From the NCBI GenBank assembly GCA_002964805.2, contig PUDQ02000034.1, positions 124,001-188,000 of the forward strand: a DNA stretch of 64,000 nt, read 5' to 3'. Position numbers and translations under genes: made by a program. This document shows, piece by piece, positions 56,801-64,000 of the stretch; position 1 is the first letter of the stretch; the number at the start of each line of letters is the position of its first letter. The DNA is from Trametes villosa (lineage: Eukaryota; Basidiomycota; Agaricomycetes; Polyporales; Polyporaceae). A model generated the notes under the pieces. It made no database searches. It was not told where the DNA came from and saw only the letters and a list, made by a program, of their open reading frames with translations.

Positions 56801-57420
56801 TCGAGGGGCGTCTAATCCTCTCCGCCTGGAGTCGGGCAGGTGCATCTGCTTCCGCGAAGCGTTTGTACACACCTGTACTTACTGAGATGGCGATCGAGAT
56901 GTGGGACCACGGTGGCCCCGATCAAAATACACAATTACAAAGCACTGCATTGTGGTCTGACATCTGTCGGGACCGGGTTGGCATTATGACAAAATTCAGA
57001 GAGTCTGTACGTGTTTATGTGGTTTCGGGGTTGGCAGCCGCCATACACTGCTCATTAACGCTCCTTTCGTTGAGCAGCTGACATATCACTCGTGATCTAA
57101 GCATTGGTTACAAATATTTAGAACGATGTACACAGTCTGGATCGGTTGCTAATATCGAGAATCACAGACCATTCGGGGGTATGGCGTAACCAGGACTTAC
57201 TGCAGTAGTGATCGTTATCGAATCGCTAGTAGAACCTGTACATATTCCAAGTACGGAGTCCTGTGGCGGGCGTTCAGTAGACCATGACGTCATCGCCGCG
57301 TATCACTACCACACCAGCAGTACGACTGCTCGCACCTACTCGTCCTTAGACCTTCCACCCGAACCATCATCACAACATATACCGAACTTCAACGCAACTT
57401 ATCTCATTAATACCATCGCA
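53896..57420. other. 3.5-kb gene-poor region
   Basis: I could not build a gene model here. Several plus-strand fragments look partly coding, for example DLDALRENISLLCQHALKP near 56390 and MWLPDYPVYYSAFLGSPVHR near 56590, but they lie in different frames without clear splice sites. No reverse transcriptase, integrase or transposase motif was seen. It may be a decayed gene or transposon. The right end is the promoter of the TIM-barrel gene. Confidence 0.4.
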
Positions 57421-58860
57421 ATGTCGGACATCACTACGTCGCTCGCATACTCGACCGACTCCGCGGGCATGCATCCCTCGCACACACTCCCGATCAAGCT
57501 CCGCGCGATCGCGGGGGCGGGCTTTAGTCAAGCTGAGCTCGGGTTTCCCGACCTCGAGGCCTACGCGGAGCAGGAGTTCCCCGGTTACCAGAAATTGGAT
57601 GATCACGGCAACGGCGACCTCGACAAGCTCCTCCAAGCGGCGGGGAAGATCAAGCAGCTCGGTGAAGAGCTCGGAGTCTCCATATTGGCGGTGCACCCGT
57701 ACGTTCTGCTGTTCTCATTCCGCGTATAAGATATGACGTATAAGTGCAGGTTCTCGCAATTCGAGGGATACGAGGATGTGCAAAAGAGGGCGACAGGTTT
57801 CGAGCGAGCGGCGGCATGGTTCAAAGTTCTGAAGGTTAGCCTGTATTTCCGATCGGATGTTGGCTACCACTTACCTTTGTATCCGAAGGCTTTGAACTGC
57901 CAACTGCTGCAAGTGGGGTCTACCCCGGACTCATCGACAAGCAGCGACTATGATGTCATCGCGCGCGACTTGCGGCAGCTCGCAGACGAAGCGGCCGCGC
58001 AAGACCCGCCCATCCGCATGTCTGTGTGCATCTTTCGTAAAACTGGAGCTGGCTTACCGACGACCCCACAGCGCGTACGAGATGTGGGCGTGGGGCGCTC
58101 ATGTGTGCGTTCGTTTCCACCGTCCTGCTCCATCCACGACTTATCAGACGCCGCACCGTCAGAAACACATGGGAGCACATCTGGGAGGTCTGCAAGCGCG
58201 TCGACAGGCCAAACTTCGGCCTTTGTTTGGACACGTTCCAGATATGCGGTATGTGATACGCCCATCGCCACTGCTCCCTGACTGCTCCCCTGCTTTGTGC
58301 TGACTCCCCGCTGCGCCCCATAGCCCGCGCGTACGCTGATCCAACCGTCGCCAACGGGCTCCTCCAAAACCCGCCAGAAGGCTCCGCAATCCTGCAGCTC
58401 GCTTCGTCGCTGAAGGCGCTCGCAACCACCATCCCCCCGGAGAAGATATTCTACTTCCAGATATCCGACGGCTCGCGCAAGGTCACGCCGGACGCGTTGA
58501 AGAAGAGCGCCGAGGAGCAGGGCATAAGCCCGCTGTATGCGTGGTCGAACGCCTGGCGCCCCGTTCCCTACATGGACACCATCTGCCCGCGGGGGAACGG
58601 GGATATCTGGGGTGGATACCTCCCCGTTCTCGATGTGTGCGAGGCGGTGCTGAAGACTGGGTGGAGGGGACCGTGGTCATATGAGGCGAGTTTATGCCAC
58701 TCTGATCGGCATCTAAGAGGAGTACTGACGAGGGCTTATTCAGGTGTTCTTCGAGGAGGACATGTCTAGGGAAGGCGACTTTGTCCCTATCAGGTGGACG
58801 AAGGCTGCCAAAGATAGCCATTCCCTAATGGTAAAGCACCTCAAGGAACGCGGGTACTAG
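57421..58860 (+). CDS. Sugar phosphate isomerase/epimerase-like TIM-barrel protein
   Basis: ATG at 57421 starts MSDITTSLAYSTDSAGMHP, then LPIKLRAIAGAGFSQAELGF, LDKLLQAAGKIKQLGEELGV. After the first intron the text reads FSQFEGYEDVQKRATGFERA. Next ALNCQLLQVGSTPDSS, AYEMWAWGAHVNTWEHIWEV, CKRVDRPNFGLCLDTFQI, IPPEKIFYFQISDGSRKVTP, YLPVLDVCEAVLKTGWRGPW and VFFEEDM, stop at 58858-58860. The Glu, Asp and His placed at strand ends fit the metal site of the xylose-isomerase-like (AP endonuclease 2) family. Fungal relatives include 3-dehydroshikimate dehydratase and inosose-type isomerases; the substrate is open. About six introns. No catabolic partner lies next to it. Confidence 0.87.
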
Positions 58861-59312
58861 TTCAAGGTAGAAGTCGCATCAATTGTATAAGTCTCCTCGA
58901 TGGCTACTGCTGGCTAGCTATTCCCCCACAAACGGTGCGACTCGCTGCTGAGAAGCACCCTTAGAAGCACCCTTCGATCGCAACTTTTCGCGAGGGGCGC
59001 TGATACAGCGCGGGGATACCCACCGTACATACACCATACAACCAGCTATAGCTTCCACGGTGGCTGGAAATGGCCAGCCCAGTGTGCATATACGGACATC
59101 GATAACCTTTCCCGCTCATCGTGATTCACTGGTGGACCGATAGATATTGCATTCGTAGGGGAAGTGTCGCTCATCTTGTATATGTGCATCCGGGATAGTA
59201 ACGAGAGGGAACACTGAACAGACCGCGACGGCTGCCACGACGATTTGAGTGGTGGGTGAGCAGTCTAACAAAAATACATTATATATTTGTATGTCTGTCA
59301 TGACAATGTATC
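58861..59312. other. Intergenic stretch upstream of tRNA-Lys
   Basis: No gene seen. AATACATTATATATTTGT, ending at about 59290, is an AT-rich TATA-like block about 25-40 bases before the tRNA and may help position RNA polymerase III. Confidence 0.4.
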
Positions 59313-59396
59313 GCCCGCCTAGCTCAATCGGATAGAGCGTCAGACTCTTACTAGCGGGTGATCTGAAGGCTGCGAGTTCGACCCTCGCGGTGGGCT
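59313..59396 (+). tRNA. tRNA-Lys(CTT): tRNA-Lys(CTT) with a 10-base intron
   Basis: The acceptor stem pairs GCCCGCC (59313-59319) with GGTGGGC, followed by discriminator T at 59396. D-arm GCTC...GAGC, anticodon stem TCAGA/TCTGA and T-arm GCGAG-TTCGACC-CTCGC all pair. The anticodon CTT is at 59347-59349. The intron 59351-59360 sits at the canonical place one base after the anticodon. Without the intron the loop reads CTCTTAA, as expected for lysine. Confidence 0.95.
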
Positions 59397-59400
59397 AGTG

Positions 59401-59405
59401 TTTTT
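59401..59405 (+). terminator. RNA polymerase III terminator (T5)
   Basis: A run of five T begins five bases after the tRNA 3' end, the usual Pol III stop signal. Confidence 0.8.
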
Positions 59406-59520
59406 GCTCTCCTTGATAGCCTTATTCTTTTCATTGAACGATGGCCTCGGACAGCACGCCGGTTCGAAACATATTCTGACCATAGTATTATCCTACGGTG
59501 TATTCTATGAGGACATATGT

Positions 59521-61434
59521 TTACGTCGAACCCCACACCGTACACGCCACATCGCGAATTAATGTCAGCTTCCTCACCATGTCCTGCAGGAAAAGAATCA
59601 GACCGCTGCACCCGCTAATGAAGGCGGACGAAAGGGGCATACCTCGTAAGCAACGGCATCGAACCCGGGTGCATGCGATGCGAAGCCGCATTGCGGGCTT
59701 AAGGAGAGTCTGGTACATGGGTCAGAGTGTGGCTCAGACGCGACGCAGTGACATGGAACGCACTGGTTGAGAGCCTCTGGCACGGTTCGCGCTGTCTCTC
59801 CATGTGCTATGACCTCGGCGGCTTGCATGATACGCTCACGGAGGAGATCTGGGTCTTCGAGCTGCGTATATGCGTGGGATATTGTCAGCTACTTCCAAAC
59901 ATGTCGCAACTCTATTTTCAAAACGCGTACCTGCGGAAATTTGGTCGAGACAAGACCGAGAACAACGTGCTTGCTGCGTGGCAAGTATCGCAGAGGCTCG
60001 AAGGTACCTGCCCGTTCAGTGTCGTACTCGAGCTTGAGAACCGCGAAAATAGGCCACTGCCGTCATTTAATCGCGCATAGACAATGAGACCGGACGCACG
60101 TAGTAGCGCTCGAAATGAAGGTCGCTAAAGAGCTTCCTGGCTATCCGATCATAGGGGCCCCAAATGAACGGCTGGCGGTCAGGCTTCAAGGGTGTGAGCG
60201 TGTTATGAGGAGCCGTCTAGAAAGACGGGAGGCTGCCCGTACCCTAACATTCCCCCGACATATGTGAACGCTCGACACCATGTCGGAGGGTTTGCCCGCG
60301 ATGCACCCGTTCAGGACGCGAATGTACGTGTCAAGAAGGGCTTCCGGATCGACCCCCGCTTTCACCATGAGCTGCCGGAGCTTCTCGTCGCAGAATGCCA
60401 CCAGAATCGGATCATCTATCTGGACGTGCCCTAAAACAAAGTAGGAAAATAGGATAGTATAGGCGTTAGACAGCACGACCACAGATACGGCTGCCAGTAA
60501 AGCTCACGGCATCCCCGAGAATAGAGGTCCCGTATCTCATCCCGATATATCTTGGCCAAATCCGCGAAATAGTCATCTAGACGTAAACGAAGGCACCGTC
60601 AGCGCAGATAAGGAAAGCACTGAACGGCCGCGACTTGCCGTCGCTGGCGTACGCGCTCGATTCGTACGTGTACCTGCCGTGCCGGAAGTGGTACCATTCC
60701 GGGGCACCCATAGTCACCTTGAGCTTCCCGACGTTCTATCGCGCCGAAGGTGAGAGCCGTCGGCGAAGCCCCCCCGGCAACAAAACGAGCGGCCGCATGA
60801 CGTCCTCTCGGCTGCACGCACCTCGGATCCTGCGGCCTTCTTGAGGAAGTCGAACGCTTCGCCGTACAGGGGCTTGGTCCGCTCCAGCTTCCCCTGGAGC
60901 AGACGGCGTTATCAGAGGATGGTCCGCAATGTATGGACACAAACGCACCACGCAGATGCGGGTCACCGGCATGTTGCGCACGAAGTTGAACGTCTACAGA
61001 GTGGCGCCGTCAGTTTCCCGACCATCGCGCATCGACGGGGTTCTTTCACCTGGAAAGTATGTTCCGGCGCTGTGGGCAAAAGTAGTGTCAACCTCACGCT
61101 CGCCCCCGCTGAGGTGAACGGGAGCCTACGGTTGTTCACAATTCGCATTCCGTCCACGTAGTCGAAAACGCCATCATAAAATATAGTCCTTCAAACGGCG
61201 TCAGTACTGATACAACCCGAAAGCAACAAGCAAACTGTACCGCCGATATTCGCCATCCGTGATGGTTCCCAAACCGATATGCAGCTGCAGGCGCACAGCT
61301 TCCACAATCCCCTCGTCTTCAGCCGCCTTGACCTCCTCAGGGGTGCATTTTCCCGCCAGAAGATCAGCTTTCTTCTGGAGGAGAGCAACGGGCCGCTTGA
61401 GAGAGCCTACATGTTCTGCGCGGGAGACGAACAT
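59521..61434 (-). CDS. MetE/UROD-like methyltransferase (cobalamin-independent methionine synthase C-domain family)
   Basis: ATG at 61434 starts MFVSRAEHVGSLKRPVALLQ. Exons read TPEEVKAAEDEGIVEAVRLQ, TITDGEYRR, IFYDGVFDYVDGMRIVN, GKLERTKPLYGEAFDFLKK, VTMGAPEWYHFRHGRYTY, DDYFADLAKIYRDEIRDLYS, HVQIDDPILVAFCDEKLRQL, DTYIRVLNGCIAG, VSSVHICRGN, PYDRIARKLFSDLHFERYY, LEYDTERAGTFEPLRYLP and LSLSPQCGFASH, ending RKLTLIRDVACTVWGST at 59521. The zinc ligands known from MetE (H-x-C and a later Cys) are present as HICRGN and SPQCG. It has only one MetE-type barrel, so it is a paralogue and not methionine synthase itself; a methyl-transfer role is inferred. At least nine short introns. An upstream GTG in frame is not used. 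Confidence 0.88.
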
Positions 61435-64000
61435 GTCAGAAGTGAGCAAAAGATGCACTCAACAGTTCAATATATATATATCGCACCGCCCGGAAAATGC
61501 TTCCGCGACGACATGCATCAGCTCGGACCATCGCTCGAGAAGGCAGCTAGCAAATCGTCGGAAGACCCGTTCAACCCGGGCGGATGTGTGCCGCGGCGGA
61601 CTGTGAAAGGGGTCATAGGGCGGCTCGCGCGCGGGCGCGGGATAGATAGTGGCGTTGTGGCAGTATCTGGCTAGGAGAATGCGGCAAGTGTTAGACATGG
61701 ATGTGATCATGCGCGCCGGGCATCTATCTGGCAGGAAGGCAAGAGCACGGAAGACGGACCCCAGCACGCAAAAGAAGCATCCTGATTGTCGCCGTCTCGC
61801 GAGGTCCCATGACTGGCGTTCAAGTCACAGGTCTGCGCATGAGGACAGACGGAGGACAGGGCGCGCGATGGGATACGACGGTGTCTGTGGCGGAGGGACC
61901 AACCTCAAGAAACTCGGAATGCGTGCAATGCACGCCGGAGGCCGTGGTGACGGGCCATTCGGAGCCGCATTCAGGCTGGTCACTGGCAACCCTGCTTAGC
62001 GGGGTCTTCGTCTGAGCAGCGCTGCCACAGCTCGGCCGGTAGAGCGAGAGGACGCGGTAGGCGTCAGGATCGTATGGTATGTCAGCCCTAGTCAAAGCGA
62101 TCCGGCAAAGACATCGGCTTACCCGTCGTTGCACTGCAGATGCCTGAGCAAAATGACAGTCGAGCTCATCGGCACGCAATAAGCTATGATCCAGATTGTG
62201 CTGCCCGCCGCATTCCCCGGGTTGATCCGTTTGCTGTTCGTTGTGGGGAACTCAGTGTCCGCCCTGATCAGTAACCTCTGAAATGTCTTGGGAGTAGAAA
62301 ATGGCGCCTGGATCCGTAACCTTAGCCTAGCCATATGTCGATGTTTGCGATGGGACTGTCTTGGAGCCTAGCGAGCCAACGAGCTATCGCAACGTCACTC
62401 AATGCACGAGGAGCTTCATAAGCTCATCCCGTACAACGACATCCCCTTTCCTAACGTCGACGTCAACATCCGACACTAAAAGGTTGTATGAACTCACTCA
62501 CCGACACCAACGGGTCCGCATGACGTAGCACTCATACAAAGCAAACTTATCCCAACCGCATCCATCCCCGCACGCCGCACGCACCTCGGCCTCTTACTTG
62601 CAGCACACTCAGAGTCAGACTGCGCCCGACGTCATGGTCGCATTCAGTACCCAGTCCACGCCTGCGCGTAGATGGCCGCCGGCAGAGCTCTGCCCCGGTT
62701 ACGATACATGTCCACGGCGCGAACTTGAAGCCATGACGTCTGCAGCAAAGGTCGAAGGGCGAGATGGCCCCCAGGCCCCATGGTCGTCGCCCTCTGCGAA
62801 CACCACTGATGAGAACATATCAGCGACGGAGCGCTACGGGAAGACAGAAAAAACATACCTCGAGGCTCGCGCAGTCGTCGCGGTGGTCGCGCGACCTCGA
62901 CTGCACGATGCACGGTGTACCCAAAATCCCGGGCAGAACGGGAATAGCACCGCGAGTTCGCCGCGCGACACCCCTCGCGCGCGAGGCTTGCCTTCGCCTT
63001 CGCACTCAAGCTTCGCCTCCTATAGGGGCCCATCACGAACGCAAACTCTGTCCGTCGCCCCCGCGCGCGCATCCCGAACGCCAGTGGGGACCCGGTACGT
63101 AAGCAGGGGCGTGTGCGCGATCAGATGACGGCGGCGTGGCCGTCCTCGCAGCGCCAGAGCGTGTACGCGCGCGGGGCCCCACTGGCCGTTCGAATAGGGC
63201 ATATGGTTCCTGGGCGCGAGGCAGGGACGCGGGGACGTCGACGCGCTTGCGCTTGCTGTGCGATGCGACCGGGGGCTTCTCTCTGAGAGCACCCGGCGCA
63301 TATTGCGATGCGCGCCGTCACTCAGCTGGCGCAAGCGCAAGTACGGGAGCACCGCGCGGCGCGTATGACAGCTTAGAGATGGGGCGGGCTGCGCTGACTT
63401 CGAATTCGTAAGTTCACGAGTGGTCGTCCGAGTGCACCCGTCGTGCGCATTTGTGGTATGCCATTGACTGACAGAGCGCGGAGGAGTGCGCAGGCCGCGG
63501 CAGCAGGCACAGCCGGCGAGCCTGTGTAGAGCACCAGCGTCAGCGCGATGACTTCGGTTGGTTATGATCAAGGGCAGGGCCCCGATCCCGCGGGAGCGTT
63601 CGCGTCCCCGCAAACCGTAGGTTCACGCATGCAAAGCGGAGCACCCGCGGGTGGCGCAGAGCCCGGTCGGTCCCCGCCAACTCTCGCGCTATTGGCATTC
63701 GGCCTTCAGACCGATCCGTGTCCGTAGGACCAACAGAGCCCGACGAGCACATTGCTGTGATATGTGCTGACGGGGTCGCTGGCCTGCTCGACATCCGCGG
63801 AGTCGCTGACGGACATAACCGTCTAGACGCGGCGATATCTGTCAGTGGGGCGTCGCGTTCGAGACCGGACCCGAGCCACAGGTCGTCCCTGGGGCTGGAG
63901 CGAAGGTCGAGGAGGGCGCAGTGCCTCCTGGCGCTGTGTAGCCATGAGGTGATGCCACACGGAGTCGATCGTGCGAGAACCTGGAAGACGTCAGAGCTTG
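61435..64000. other. 2.6-kb region without a named gene
   Basis: A (TA)n microsatellite lies at about 61469-61481. Minus-strand stretches look partly coding: PECGSEWPVTTASGVHC (about 61920-61970), DIPYDPDAYRVLSLYRPS (about 62030-62080), VDVDVRKGDVVVRDELM followed by a stop at 62399-62401, and KFALYECYVMRTRW (about 62510-62560). A plus-strand frame from about 63600 stays open to the window edge and includes EHIAVICADGVAGLLDIRG. I could not join these into a gene or assign a family. Confidence 0.35.

Noticed and set aside
62598..63128. 177-codon plus-strand frame
   Set aside because: Low-complexity, Arg/Ser/Pro-rich, with competing frames of equal length on the other strand; typical of GC-rich noncoding DNA.

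Overview
The window looks like nuclear DNA of a filamentous basidiomycete, most likely Agaricomycetes and perhaps Polyporales. Genes are broken by many 50-65 base introns with GT..AG ends and CTAAC/CTGAC-like branch sites. The gene content also fits: a class I hydrophobin, a HET-domain protein, a DUF6533 membrane protein, two DUF6593-like proteins, basidiomycete-type MYND proteins and a microsomal P450. All multi-exon models below come from reading splice sites and protein motifs by eye, so outer limits are firmer than every inner exon edge.

Layout: 1-0.76 kb, N-terminal part of a HET-domain gene (-). 1.7-4.6 kb, a Kelch/DUF4110 gene (-). 5.0-5.95 kb, a short-chain dehydrogenase (-). 7.2-7.7 kb, a hydrophobin (-). 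8.6-9.5 kb, a DUF6593-like gene (-). 10.1-11.7 kb, the CAAX protease RCE1 (+). 12.5-13.2 kb, a hypothetical gene (+). 13.4-15.5 kb, a MYND gene and a MYND pseudogene (-). 16.5-17.4 kb, a second DUF6593-like gene (+).

17.9-28.0 kb holds three tandem DUF1680/GH127-type genes (+). 28.1-32.0 kb has three further MYND genes (-,-,+). 32.4-35.5 kb has an alpha/beta-hydrolase-fold protein without its nucleophile and an aldehyde dehydrogenase (+,+). 35.6-38.6 kb has a fourth, inverted DUF1680 gene (-). 40.0-41.2 kb encodes a coiled-coil protein (-). 41.6-46.6 kb has a P450 beside an adenylate-forming enzyme (-,-). 47.1-47.9 kb is ESCRT-II SNF8 (-), 48.3-50.1 kb the DUF6533 protein (-) and 52.2-53.9 kb a disordered protein (-). 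57.4-58.9 kb is a sugar-phosphate-isomerase-like TIM barrel (+). A tRNA-Lys(CTT) with an intron lies at 59.3 kb, and a MetE/UROD-like methyltransferase (-) at 59.5-61.4 kb. The stretches 53.9-57.4 and 61.4-64 kb have no gene I can name.

The main story is local family expansion. A two-gene MYND block (types A and B) occurs twice with almost the same 388/389-base spacer and brackets the three-gene DUF1680 array. One block has lost its B gene to two frameshifts and a dead splice acceptor. Type B MYND genes carry a 9-base microexon inside the zinc finger, and all four DUF1680 genes carry a 17-base microexon at the same place. The rest is a mix of housekeeping genes (RCE1, SNF8, Kelch, tRNA) and accessory metabolic genes; the P450 plus adenylating enzyme is the only pair that resembles a small metabolite locus.
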